A DNA stretch of 64,000 bases from an uncultured Clostridia bacterium (lineage in GTDB: Bacteria; Bacillota; Clostridia; TANB77; CAG-508). Shown piece after piece: positions 8,393 to 16,675 of this stretch. The notes beneath the pieces were generated by a model. The model searched no databases. It was not told the origin of the DNA and saw only the letters and a list, made by a program, of their open reading frames with translations. The stretch is from NCBI GenBank assembly GCA_934130085.1, contig CAKOXK010000001.1, forward strand, positions 1-64,000, in the 5' to 3' direction. The position numbers and the translations under genes were made by a program. Numbering within the stretch: the first letter of the stretch is position 1; each line of letters opens with the position of its first letter.

Positions 8393-9145
8393 CTATGCCT
8401 CAGAGATACTTTTCCATTTGCTCCCATCAAATGGCCAAAACATACTTTCACCATGAGACATTGGCACAAACATTGGCTTTTTTCTGAAGCCATGTTCTCT
8501 TAATTTACTTACTCTACCCTTGGTAATGTAAGTCTTTCCATCTACGTTGACAAATACTGTGATGTTATCACTAGTATAATATTTGCCAATGAGCTTAAAG
8601 TCCGGCTCTCTGAAAAGAGAATATTGAATGAATGGATAGTAAACCATCATCCCATGTTGCTTCTTAACCGTTAAGCCATTTTCCGGAATTTCTAAGCAAT
8701 TCTCAAGAAATTCATCATCAAGAGGGGTTATGTAGTTTGTTTCACTTTGTGCTGTACATTTTTCTGCTAAAGCTTCCTTCTGAAAGTCATCAACAGCGTC
8801 TCTTATGTGGTCCCATCTGTTTTTTAGTCCCTTAACATATTCAATGTTTGAAATCGGAATTGAAAAATTCTTATAAATAAAACCATAGTGTCTTAAAGAT
8901 TTTTCAAATTCAGGAGACATTGGAGACAAGTAGATATGCCCTTTAGTCGAATAGCAAATTGTGCAGGGGTTAAAACAGTAGATATCTTGCCCTGGTGCCT
9001 TAATATTTTCCGCCATTTCTTCTGTAAAGGTTCTTTCTTCTTCAGAGATATCATCCACGATGACCATTCCAGGCCTGAGCTCAATAGAGAACTCATTCTC
9101 TAACCAATCAAGTGAGACAAACTGTTTATGTTTCTGATTTGCCAT
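8393..9145 (-). CDS. protein of unknown function, paralog 2 of tandem pair
   Basis: 250 residues, not recognised. It is cytoplasmic by sequence, with no signal or membrane segment. It is clearly homologous to the next gene upstream (9321-10058). Both contain EFSIEL/EFSIQL plus EGM/PGM(V/L)(I/V)(V/F)D near the N-terminus, an IYLSPMSP/VYLSLNSP segment, EIP(E/D)(N/E)G followed by YYPF/YWPY, and FIGKYY/FIGKYC..VFVN.DG(K/R)TYI.KG with FVP(M/L)S near the C-terminus. FVNVDGKTYITKG looks like a small beta hairpin. Codon use is less A/T-biased than in flanking housekeeping genes, which may indicate transfer. AGGAGG precedes the ATG. Its leader keeps both ends of the paralog's leader but lacks the middle part. 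Confidence 0.8.
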   Translation of the reverse strand: MANQKHKQFVSLDWLENEFSIELRPGMVIVDDISEEERTFTEEMAENIKAPGQDIYCFNPCTICYSTKGHIYLSPMSPEFEKSLRHYGFIYKNFSIPISNIEYVKGLKNRWDHIRDAVDDFQKEALAEKCTAQSETNYITPLDDEFLENCLEIPENGLTVKKQHGMMVYYPFIQYSLFREPDFKLIGKYYTSDNITVFVNVDGKTYITKGRVSKLREHGFRKKPMFVPMSHGESMFWPFDGSKWKSISEA

Positions 9146-9320
9146 TTTTTATCCTCCTAAAAATTTTTGATGTGTATCATGATGTCAACCCAAAAGGAAG
9201 ATATCATGACGTGAACACTAACAACTAAAACTAACAACTAGAATTAGCGACTAGAACTTGTAACTAAAACTTGCAACCAATGTCTACAGCTAATAGCTAC
9301 AATTGAAGTTGATAACTAAC
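9146..9320. repeat. short degenerate direct repeats between the two paralogs
   Basis: 9212-9275 consists largely of 13-14-bp degenerate units of the type AACTAAAACT(A/T)(A/G)CAACTAG. Near-identical 13-mers TCATGATGTCAAC (about 9177) and TCATGACGTGAAC (about 9204) flank the start of the block. No ORF or terminator is evident. It may be a recombination scar from the gene duplication. Confidence 0.45.
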
Positions 9321-10058
9321 CTACTTTAAAACTTCAATGCTGCTCCATGCTTTATCAAGAGAATCATCAAGGATTGTCTCATTGTATGAAAGCGGAACAA
9401 ACATCTTTTTGAGATGAAAGCCAGATTTTTCAAGCTCATAGATTATGCCATACCCCTTAGCAATGTAAGTTCTACCGTCTCGATTGACGAAAATTACCTT
9501 GCCATTATGTGCACAGTATTTTCCAATGAACTCGATGTCATCAACCGAATGCCTACAAGAAATATACGGCCAATACGTAATAATGGCCCCATCTCTTATG
9601 ACATCGATTCCTTCATCAGGAATTTCAAAACACTTATTCAGTGTTTTTGAATTAACAGAGAAGATCCCATTAGCCTTGCTAAAAGCAATACAATCTTTAA
9701 TGAAATCTTGTTTCTCAGCATCAGCAATCCTTTCTGCGATAAAACTTACTCTTGATTGTTGATACTTCAAGGTCTCGCTCTCAGACAAAGGCATCATGAA
9801 ATTATCTTGTTTGATACGATGATCTTCAAGAGTATCTATTACTTTGGGAGAATTTAAAGAAAGATAAACATTCCTTTCGTCCACAAAACATACATATCTT
9901 GAATTAAAATTGTACCGATAATTGAAATTCTTTATTAAATTGTCAAGCAGAAGTTCTTTTTCTGCACCGCTGTTTTGATCAAAAACCAGCATTCCCTCTT
10001 CAAGCTGAATCGAAAACTCTGCTTTGATCCGTTTCATTGTTGTTAAATGTTTCGTCAT
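9321..10058 (-). CDS. protein of unknown function, paralog 1 of tandem pair
   Basis: 245 residues, not recognised, and paralogous to the gene at 8393-9145 over its full length at low identity. No membrane segment. Shared elements are EFSIQLEEGMLVFD near the N-terminus, RNVYLSLNSP, CFEIPDEGIDV followed by TYWPYIS, FIGKYC, and NRDGRTYIAKG with KKMFVPLSYNE at the end. GGAGG lies upstream of ATG 10058. A good promoter (TTGACA, 17 nt, TAAAAT, on the minus strand near 10140-10170) makes this the first gene of the pair. The retained C-terminal similarity suggests a domain with a common ligand. I cannot assign a function. Confidence 0.8.
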   Translation of the reverse strand: MTKHLTTMKRIKAEFSIQLEEGMLVFDQNSGAEKELLLDNLIKNFNYRYNFNSRYVCFVDERNVYLSLNSPKVIDTLEDHRIKQDNFMMPLSESETLKYQQSRVSFIAERIADAEKQDFIKDCIAFSKANGIFSVNSKTLNKCFEIPDEGIDVIRDGAIITYWPYISCRHSVDDIEFIGKYCAHNGKVIFVNRDGRTYIAKGYGIIYELEKSGFHLKKMFVPLSYNETILDDSLDKAWSSIEVLK

Positions 10059-10133
10059 ATATTACCTCCAAAATTATTTGATGTGTACCTCATGTTGAAA
10101 AAACCATGAAGGCTATAAAAAACAGTTACACCT

Positions 10134-10162
10134 TTATTTTACAACCTTAAAGAATTTATGTC
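10134..10162 (-). promoter_or_regulatory. promoter of the tandem paralog pair
   Basis: On the minus strand TTGACA (inside TTTTGGGTTGACAT, 10158-10171) is followed after 17 nt by TAAAAT. The 14-mer TTTTGGGTTGACAT occurs identically before the second paralog (9183-9196), where no -10 box follows. Confidence 0.6.
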
Positions 10163-10287
10163 AACCCAAAACGCTTTTTTATTACGAAGAAATGCCTAAA
10201 TTTATAATTGTCTGGGGGAGAATCATTTAATGAATATTTTATGATATATTTGCCAATAAAAAAACAATAAAAATAATCAAATTTAGT

Positions 10288-10316
10288 TTGACCTTGTTTC
10301 CTTTAAATGATACAAT
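10288..10316 (+). promoter_or_regulatory. sigma-A type promoter for the glycosyltransferase
   Basis: TTGACC (10288-10293), 17-nt spacer, TACAAT (10311-10316). The region 10172-10287 before it holds nothing else I can identify. Confidence 0.6.
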
Positions 10317-10358
10317 TCTAACTAAGTATAGTAGAAATCACATGGAAATGAGGATAAA

Positions 10359-11495
10359 ATGAAAATATTAATATTTTATGCATCTTACGGCGGAGGGCAT
10401 CTGTCAGCTGCAAACTCAATAAAATCGTACATAGAAAGCAATTACAAAAACAGTATTATTGAGATGTGCGATTGTATGAAATACATAAATAAACCCATAG
10501 AAAAAATTACTACAGATGCTTATAAAATTATGGCAAAAGATGTACCAAAAGCATGGGGAATGATATACAAATGGTCAGATAAAGGGCCAATCTTTCACAT
10601 ATCAAATTTTAACAATGAAATGATGTCAAAAAAATTACACAAAATGTTTATAGAATTCAATCCTGATATAGTAATATCAACACATCCATTTAGTACGCAA
10701 ATGTCAGCATATTTAAAAAAGACAGGAAAGATAAAATGCAAAATTGCTAGTATTATGACAGACTTTGCATCGCAAAATCAGTGGCTTGTTGGCAATGAAT
10801 ATGTTGATTATATATTTGTTTCAAACAAAGAAATGAGAGATGTTATTATAAAAAAAGGAGTAGATGAGAAAAAAGTATTTGCAACTGGAATTCCGCTATC
10901 ATTGAGATTTCAAGAAAAGTTTGACAAAGAAAAAATTTATGAAGAATTTAAACTGAATAAAAACAAAAAAATCATATTATTCTTTGGTGGAGGGGAATTT
11001 GGACTTGCTAAAGAAGAAACAACAGAAGTGCTAAAACAATTTGTCGAAAATTTGCAAAACAAGTATCAAATTGTAATAATCTCAGGAAAGAACGACAAAA
11101 TTCACCAAAAATTCGAAGAAATTGTTAAAGAAGAAAAACAAGAAGAAAATGCGAAAGTTCTTGGTTTCACAAATATGGTACCTGAATTAATGAGCATATC
11201 ATACATGGTTGTAACAAAGCCAGGAGGACTAACATCAACAGAAAGCATATCATCAAATTTACCAATGATAATAATAAACCCAATACCAGGACAAGAAGAA
11301 GAAAATGCAAGGTATCTTGAGAAAAATGAAGTTGCAATTTGGCTACATGATGATGACAATTTTAAAGAAAAAATAAAGCAAATTCTGGAAAATGATAAAA
11401 AGCTAGAAGAGATGAGAGAAAAAACAAAAAAAATTGCAAACATAAACTCTACAAGAGATATCGTAAAAACAATAATGAATGAGCAGAGTTTGTAA
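10359..11495 (+). CDS. UgtP/MurG-like glycosyltransferase (GT28 type)
   Basis: 378-residue GT-B glycosyltransferase resembling processive diacylglycerol glucosyltransferase (UgtP) and plant MGDG synthase. The N-terminal domain opens with MKILIFYASYGGGH, the acceptor-side glycine loop of this family. STHPF near 110 and MTDF near 138 are also typical. The C-terminal nucleotide-sugar domain has FFGGGEFG near 209 and the donor site TKPGGLTSTE near 287 with PIPGQEEENA. The likely role is to transfer glucose or galactose from UDP-sugar to diacylglycerol, making membrane glycolipid and a possible lipoteichoic acid anchor. It has its own promoter and a GAGGAT ribosome binding site. The acceptor is inferred from family only. 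Confidence 0.82.
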   Translation: MKILIFYASYGGGHLSAANSIKSYIESNYKNSIIEMCDCMKYINKPIEKITTDAYKIMAKDVPKAWGMIYKWSDKGPIFHISNFNNEMMSKKLHKMFIEFNPDIVISTHPFSTQMSAYLKKTGKIKCKIASIMTDFASQNQWLVGNEYVDYIFVSNKEMRDVIIKKGVDEKKVFATGIPLSLRFQEKFDKEKIYEEFKLNKNKKIILFFGGGEFGLAKEETTEVLKQFVENLQNKYQIVIISGKNDKIHQKFEEIVKEEKQEENAKVLGFTNMVPELMSISYMVVTKPGGLTSTESISSNLPMIIINPIPGQEEENARYLEKNEVAIWLHDDDNFKEKIKQILENDKKLEEMREKTKKIANINSTRDIVKTIMNEQSL

Positions 11496-11648
11496 AATAA
11501 TAATTAATGAATGAAAAGATAAACAAATGATCAAATTATTAGTAACAACTAATAGGAAACTCTAAATAATAAAAAATTTCAATTATAAGTAGAAAATAAT
11601 GAAAATAACAAAATAGAAAAGATAATAGCTTGAATATAAGGAGGGGTT

Positions 11649-12215
11649 ATGGAATTAGATAAAATTGTTGAATACATAAAGAACAATTTAAGTGAAAAAA
11701 GATTTAAACATTCGGTAGGCGTAATGAATATGTGCGAAAAACTTGCTAAAATTTATGATGCAGATGTTGAAAAAGCCAAGAAAATCGGAATAGTACATGA
11801 TATGGCTAAAGAGATGACCAATGAAGAACTTCTAAATTATATAGATGAAAACAATCTAAAATTAACACAAGAAGAAAGAACAATGACCTATCTTTTCCAT
11901 GGAATTGTGGCAGCAGACATTGCAAAAAAGAAATTTTCATTTGACAAAGAAATGGAACTTGCAATTGCATACCACACAACGTCAAAACCTGCAATGACTA
12001 TATTACAAAAGATTTTATTTGTATCAGACAAAATCGAAGAAAATAGAACATATAGTGATGTCGAATATTATAGAAATTTGGCGTATAATGACATAGACGA
12101 ATGCATATTAAAAATCTTAGACTATCAAATAAAAAATGATATAGAAACTAATAGAACAATTCCTCAAAAAAGCATAGAAAGTAGGAATTATATATTGATA
12201 AATTTCAAAAAATAA
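11649..12215 (+). CDS. HD-domain hydrolase YqeK (Ap4A hydrolase family)
   Basis: 188 residues, the normal length. HD-superfamily metal ligands are visible in order: H in KRFKHSVGV, HD in GIVHDMAKEM, H in FHGIVAAD, H in AYHTTSKPA and D in FVSDKIEENR. Members cleave diadenosine tetraphosphate symmetrically to two ADP. The gene is usually next to nadD and rsfS; here it lies alone before a dnaJ-like gene, 33 nt apart and probably co-transcribed. AAGGAGGGG is close upstream of the ATG. Confidence 0.85.
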   Translation: MELDKIVEYIKNNLSEKRFKHSVGVMNMCEKLAKIYDADVEKAKKIGIVHDMAKEMTNEELLNYIDENNLKLTQEERTMTYLFHGIVAADIAKKKFSFDKEMELAIAYHTTSKPAMTILQKILFVSDKIEENRTYSDVEYYRNLAYNDIDECILKILDYQIKNDIETNRTIPQKSIESRNYILINFKK

Positions 12216-12248
12216 TATATAATACATGCCTAGAGAAGGGAGAAAAAG

Positions 12249-13130
12249 ATGGTATTTAAAGACTACTATAAAATATTAGGCTTAGAGTCTAATAAAGTAA
12301 CATCAGATGAAATTAAAATAGCCTACAGAGAAATGGCTAAAAAGTACCATCCAGACATAAACGTTGGAGACTCCCGTGCAGAAGAAGTTTTTAAAGATGT
12401 AAATGAAGCTTATAAAACACTTTCAAACCCAAAACTTAGAAGAAAGTATGATTTTAACTGGAACAGATATTTCGGAAAATCCGCAAGAACATCAGACAAA
12501 AGGCAGAAAAAATCTTTAAAAGAAATTTTAATTGACATCTTATTTGGAGGAAACATAGCAAAAACTAGTGAGAAAAAGGTTGCAAAACCCGAGTACGGTG
12601 AAAACATTAATACAAAAATTAATGTTTCATTGCAAGACGCTTTTTATGGTTGCTACAAAAAAATCAAGTTATTAGATGTTAATGGTAGACCAAGAGAATT
12701 CTCATTTAAAATTCCAGCGGGAATTCAAAATCATGATAAAATCAGAATTCCTTCTCAAGGAAAGCATGGAAAAAATGGTGGAAAAAATGGAGACTTACTT
12801 GTTGAAATTAATATTTTAAATGATAAGTACATAAAATTATATGGCACTGATTTAATAATGGAAATACCAATAAAGCCTTATGAGGCAGCGCTTGGAGCAA
12901 CAAAAATAGTAAATGTTTTAGATGAACAAATTAAAATAATCATACCTAAAAATTCATCTAGTGGTGATAGAATAATAATTAATAACAAGGGTTATAAGAC
13001 AGGCATGGGGCAAAGAGGAAATTTGCAAATTATTTCAAAGATAGTGATGCCTAAAGAATTAACAGAACAAGAAAAGGAACTATACATCAAGCTTAAAGAG
13101 CTTGATGCAAATAAAGTAATATACAAATAG
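12249..13130 (+). CDS. CbpA-type DnaJ co-chaperone
   Basis: 293 residues. The N-terminal J domain (DYYKILGLE ... YHPDINVG ... NEAYKTLSNPKLRRKYD) carries the HPD motif that stimulates DnaK. A short linker has no Gly/Phe-rich segment, and there are no CxxCxGxG zinc repeats, so this is not canonical DnaJ. The C-terminal part (residues about 115-285) has the peptide-binding beta domains with IPAGIQNHDKIRIPSQGKHG and IKIIIPKNSSSGDRI. This matches the CbpA/DnaJ2 architecture. Canonical dnaJ is expected with dnaK elsewhere. Start set by AGAAGGGAG 7 nt upstream. Confidence 0.85.
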   Translation: MVFKDYYKILGLESNKVTSDEIKIAYREMAKKYHPDINVGDSRAEEVFKDVNEAYKTLSNPKLRRKYDFNWNRYFGKSARTSDKRQKKSLKEILIDILFGGNIAKTSEKKVAKPEYGENINTKINVSLQDAFYGCYKKIKLLDVNGRPREFSFKIPAGIQNHDKIRIPSQGKHGKNGGKNGDLLVEINILNDKYIKLYGTDLIMEIPIKPYEAALGATKIVNVLDEQIKIIIPKNSSSGDRIIINNKGYKTGMGQRGNLQIISKIVMPKELTEQEKELYIKLKELDANKVIYK

Positions 13131-13141
13131 TTCAAATTATG

Positions 13142-13170
13142 TTGACATATTTACATAAATTTGGTATACT
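13142..13170 (+). promoter_or_regulatory. consensus sigma-A promoter of the coupling-ATPase unit
   Basis: Perfect TTGACA (13142-13147), 17-nt spacer, TATACT (13165-13170). This is the strongest promoter match in the window and lies only 12 nt after the dnaJ-like stop codon. It gives the downstream three-gene unit its own transcription start. Confidence 0.8.
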
Positions 13171-13212
13171 AGTTTTTAGTTGACTAAGGAGAATTAAGAA
13201 AGAGGTGTTATA

Positions 13213-13743
13213 ATGGCTGAAAAATTTATAGGAAAGTATTTCAGTATTACTGACCCAAATGGCGTAAACACTGTTATATACCGTATTAACAAAACGGCTA
13301 AAGAATACCAAAATCAGTATCCAAAGTACACGGTAGAAAGACTTGTCTCAACTGAAGAGTTGAACGGGAACGCAAAAAAGAAAACATTTTTTGTTGATTA
13401 CCCAGAACCAGAAGGAGAAGATTTAGTAATACTATCATTTGGTGCAGATAAGGTTGTAGTAAATACAGGAAAGCTTAAAGATGATAAAGTTAGAATCACC
13501 AAAATGCCGATACCTGTTCAATTTAATACACTTTATTCAGAAACCCCTACGGAGTACAAAAGTTTCAAATACACACCAAACCTACAGAGGCCTATTACTA
13601 TAATTGACCCTGAAACTACAGAAGAAGTAAAGCCTATGCTTTACCTTGATAAAAATACAAATGAAGTTAAAGGAAAATGTAAATTAAAACCATATAAATC
13701 TTATTTCGCATTTGAAATAAGAGATAAAAACAACGAGAATTAA
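13213..13743 (+). CDS. unknown protein, first gene of the coupling-ATPase unit
   Basis: 176 residues, not recognised. No signal peptide or membrane segment, so probably cytoplasmic. It is lysine- and proline-rich with many beta-type segments (EDLVILSFGADKVVVNTGKL, RPITIIDPETTEEVKPMLYLD). It starts MAEKFIGKYFSITDPNG. AGAGGTG ribosome binding site. It is 13 nt from the next gene and in the same operon as the VirD4-like ATPase. By position it may be an accessory or substrate of that ATPase, but no sequence evidence supports a specific role. Confidence 0.8.
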   Translation: MAEKFIGKYFSITDPNGVNTVIYRINKTAKEYQNQYPKYTVERLVSTEELNGNAKKKTFFVDYPEPEGEDLVILSFGADKVVVNTGKLKDDKVRITKMPIPVQFNTLYSETPTEYKSFKYTPNLQRPITIIDPETTEEVKPMLYLDKNTNEVKGKCKLKPYKSYFAFEIRDKNNEN

Positions 13744-13756
13744 GGAGGAATTTCCA

Positions 13757-14104
13757 TTGAATTCAAAGAATATTAATAGTCAAGATAGTCAAGAAAACTC
13801 TGAGGTGAGAAGAAACGCTCAAATGCCAGAAAAAATTGTGATAGCCGCAATACAAATGATGTATGATGAACATGAAAAAGATATAAATGCAAGGGGTTTT
13901 GAAAAAGAATTTCCAACTGAAAAAGAAAAAAATCCAGCAGAAAAAATCTACATACAAGCATTTGATTCAAGAGAAAATGAAGTAGGATTGTCACTATCAA
14001 GTTTAAATGAAATGGAAGCGAACAGAGATAGACGAATGACAAGAACAGCAATAGAAGTTAGAAAAATGAAAAAGCAGAGAATCGATAACTCAATGCAAAA
14101 ATAA
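13757..14104 (+). CDS. small charged unknown protein, second gene of the unit
   Basis: 115 residues starting at TTG 13757, which is 8 nt after AAGGAGG; no ATG fits this ribosome binding site. The sequence is strongly charged and mostly helix-forming (EKIVIAAIQMMYDEHEKD, then RDRRMTRTAIEVRKMKKQR at the basic C-terminus). It lacks membrane segments and cysteines. A basic helical tail would suit binding to nucleic acid or to an ATPase, but this is inference. It is flanked at 13 and 32 nt by its operon partners. Confidence 0.72.
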   Translation: MNSKNINSQDSQENSEVRRNAQMPEKIVIAAIQMMYDEHEKDINARGFEKEFPTEKEKNPAEKIYIQAFDSRENEVGLSLSSLNEMEANRDRRMTRTAIEVRKMKKQRIDNSMQK

Positions 14105-14136
14105 AAATGTAAAACCAATGAGAAGGTTATAATAAT

Positions 14137-16314
14137 ATGAAAAATGTAATCGAATATATAAAAAAACATAAAGTTTCACTAATTGTATTACTAGTTGTAT
14201 GGCTAATTGCGGAGATATTTTTAATTGCGCCAATAGCCTGCACAGCAGGTCAAAGTACAGTAAATGGAACTTTTAATTTAACATTATTTATTGAAAATAT
14301 AATTCCAAATATCGCAAGTATGAATAGTTTTTTTAAAGTATTTACAGCAAATGCATTTCCAGCATTTCAGCTCGGTACAGTAATACTAACAATAACTTTA
14401 ATAATTTGCTTCGGAATTGGAATATACAAAGCAAGAAGTAAAAGTGAGTTTGATAAAATAGAACATGGTTCTAGTGACTGGACGCAAAACGGTGAACAAT
14501 ATAGAGTATTAAGTAAAAACAAGGGTCTTATCCTTGCAAAAGATAACTATTTACCACTAAATAAATTAGGTAATGTAAACGTATTATTAGTTGGTGGTTC
14601 AGGTTCTGGTAAATCATCAGCGTACTCAATACCAAATGCACACCAATGCCTTGGTTCATACGTTTTTACAGATCCAAAAGGTGAAATTTATGATAAGACC
14701 GCAGGTTATTTAAAATCTCAAGGGTATGATATAAAAATTCTAAATTTGGTTAACCCTAAAAGCAGTGATAGCTACAATCCATTATTCCATATCCAATCAG
14801 AAATTGATGTTGATGTAATTGCAAGCACAATTGTACATGGTCAGCAATCAGAAAAGGCATCAGATCCTTATTGGGATAATATGTCTGAACTATTGCTAAA
14901 ATCTTTAATTTACTACCTTTTAGCAACAAGACCAATGGAAGAGCAAAACTTAGAAAGTTGCGCAGAACTTGTAAGAGCTGCAAACACAAATGGTGGAGAC
15001 TCAAACTTATTATCAGACTTAATTAACAAATTACCTTATGATCATCCAGCAAGAATGAATTACAAATCTGTTGAAATTGCATCTGACAGAACATATCAAT
15101 CAATACTCAGCTCACTACAATCAGCTCTTGGTAAATTTGATTCAAAAGAAATAGCAGATGTAACATCAACGAACACAATAAATTTTGAAGATATTGCAAC
15201 AAAGAAAACCGCTTTATATGTTGTTTCATCTGATACGCATGCAGCTTATGATTTCTTGTTAACAATATTCTTCTCTCAAATGATACAACATTTATATGAT
15301 TTTGCAGACAAAAATGGTGGAAGATTACCAATACAAACATTCTTTATACTAGACGAGTTCGCAAACATCGGTCAAATACCAGACTTTGATAAAAAGATAT
15401 CAACAAGTAGATCTAGAGGAATATCATTCAGTGTAATTTTACAAAACCTAGATCAATTAAAATCAATATATGAAAAATCGTATGAAACAATAATAGGAAA
15501 TTGTGATACACACGTCTTCCTAGGAAGTAACTCATTTGCAACAGTAGAATACTTTTCAAAAGAACTGGGCGAGAAAACAATATCACATAGTAGCAAATCA
15601 GTAAACAGAGACAATGATTCTGTCAGAAAAGGTTATAGTGAGTCAGACCAAATCATGGCAAGAGCTTTAATGACACCAGATGAACTTAGAAGAATGGATA
15701 ATGATGAATGTATCATATTTGAAAAGGGTCTAAAACCAATAAAGGCAAAAAAATACTGGTGGTTTAAAGAATCACATATAGTAAGAGATTTAGAAGGCAA
15801 TGAAATAAGCCACAATGACTATGTTGTAGAAAATAGAGGAGAATGGAGAAAATTTAATCCATATAATCCTTATGTAGAGCCATCAAGTGATAGTGAAAGA
15901 GAAGAAACAAAAATAGGTTCATTAGATGATTTATTTGAAGAAACACCAAGTAATACAAATAAAGCACAAGAAGAAAATATAAGTCACGTAAATAACATAA
16001 ACCTAAATAATGTAAATAACGTAAACAATGGAAATATGAATTACACAAACAACATGGTAAGTAGAAATGATATAAACGGAATAAATACAATAAACAAAAT
16101 TAATCAAAATAACATTGCAAATCAATTTAACCAAAACAATGTAATAAATCCTGTAAACCAAAATAATTTTAAAAGCGAGAACAGATACAATCAAGATCCG
16201 GTAAGTAAAGTTGAAGCAATGAGTCAAAGAACAAGCCAAGAAACACAAGAGGAAGATATAGATATACAAAAAGAACTAGAAGCAAAATTTGATGAGCTAT
16301 TCGGAAAAATGTAA
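14137..16314 (+). CDS. VirD4/TraG-type coupling ATPase, apparently orphan
   Basis: 725-residue type IV coupling protein. Two N-terminal membrane segments (residues about 13-36 and 77-98) are followed by a TraG/VirD4 nucleotide-binding domain: Walker A GGSGSGKSS near 152, the family motif FTDPKGEIYDKTAGYL, YNPLFHI, and Walker B FFILDEFANIGQIPDF near 405. An arginine-finger-like STSRSRGIS follows, then QNLDQLKSIY. After about residue 575 comes a hydrophilic tail very rich in asparagine (NNINLNNVNNVNN style, residues about 610-690) ending in an acidic helix. Such proteins pump DNA or protein substrates into a type IV secretion channel. No relaxase, VirB4, VirB6 or other transfer gene is present in the window. 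It has a dedicated promoter upstream of its operon and a strong terminator at its end. Confidence 0.9.
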   Translation: MKNVIEYIKKHKVSLIVLLVVWLIAEIFLIAPIACTAGQSTVNGTFNLTLFIENIIPNIASMNSFFKVFTANAFPAFQLGTVILTITLIICFGIGIYKARSKSEFDKIEHGSSDWTQNGEQYRVLSKNKGLILAKDNYLPLNKLGNVNVLLVGGSGSGKSSAYSIPNAHQCLGSYVFTDPKGEIYDKTAGYLKSQGYDIKILNLVNPKSSDSYNPLFHIQSEIDVDVIASTIVHGQQSEKASDPYWDNMSELLLKSLIYYLLATRPMEEQNLESCAELVRAANTNGGDSNLLSDLINKLPYDHPARMNYKSVEIASDRTYQSILSSLQSALGKFDSKEIADVTSTNTINFEDIATKKTALYVVSSDTHAAYDFLLTIFFSQMIQHLYDFADKNGGRLPIQTFFILDEFANIGQIPDFDKKISTSRSRGISFSVILQNLDQLKSIYEKSYETIIGNCDTHVFLGSNSFATVEYFSKELGEKTISHSSKSVNRDNDSVRKGYSESDQIMARALMTPDELRRMDNDECIIFEKGLKPIKAKKYWWFKESHIVRDLEGNEISHNDYVVENRGEWRKFNPYNPYVEPSSDSEREETKIGSLDDLFEETPSNTNKAQEENISHVNNINLNNVNNVNNGNMNYTNNMVSRNDINGINTINKINQNNIANQFNQNNVINPVNQNNFKSENRYNQDPVSKVEAMSQRTSQETQEEDIDIQKELEAKFDELFGKM

Positions 16315-16453
16315 AAACAAAATCTAAAATACAACAAAGAACAAGCTAAAGAAAAAATAAAAAATAAAAAAACAAGTTTAAACAAAACAAAAAATTAAAG
16401 AACAAATTAAAAAACAAGTTTAAATAAAAAACAAACTAGAAACAAATTAAAAT

Positions 16454-16483
16454 AAAAAGCTTTCTTAAAAAAGAAAGCTTTTT
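16454..16483 (+). terminator. terminator of the coupling-ATPase unit
   Basis: Perfect 13-bp stem (AAAAAGCTTTCTT / AAGAAAGCTTTTT) with an AAAA loop and a T-rich tail. The preceding 16315-16453 is A-rich low-complexity DNA with repeated ACAAGTTTAAA and ACAAATTAA blocks and no ORF. Confidence 0.85.
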
Positions 16484-16615
16484 ATTATGATATAATTATG
16501 AAAAAGAAAACAAAGAAATTTAATATTATAGTGACTATCAAATACCTTGCTCATTTATTTCAACTAATAACAATGCTCGTTTTAAACAATATAAAATTAA
16601 ATATTCTTTGAAGTC

Positions 16616-16645
16616 TTGAAAATAAAACAGAAGTTTTGATATAAT
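16616..16645 (+). promoter_or_regulatory. putative promoter of the nuclease-ATPase pair
   Basis: TTGAAA (16616-16621), 18-nt spacer, TATAAT (16640-16645), 31 nt before the start codon. The rest of 16484-16615 shows nothing identifiable. Confidence 0.5.
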
Positions 16646-16675
16646 AATGAAAAGTTAACAGAAAGGAATAAGAAG

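Noticed and set aside
13213..16314. Integrative conjugative element
   Set aside because: Only the coupling ATPase is recognisable; no integrase, relaxase, VirB4-like gene or attachment repeats are seen in the flanks, so calling an element would go beyond the data.
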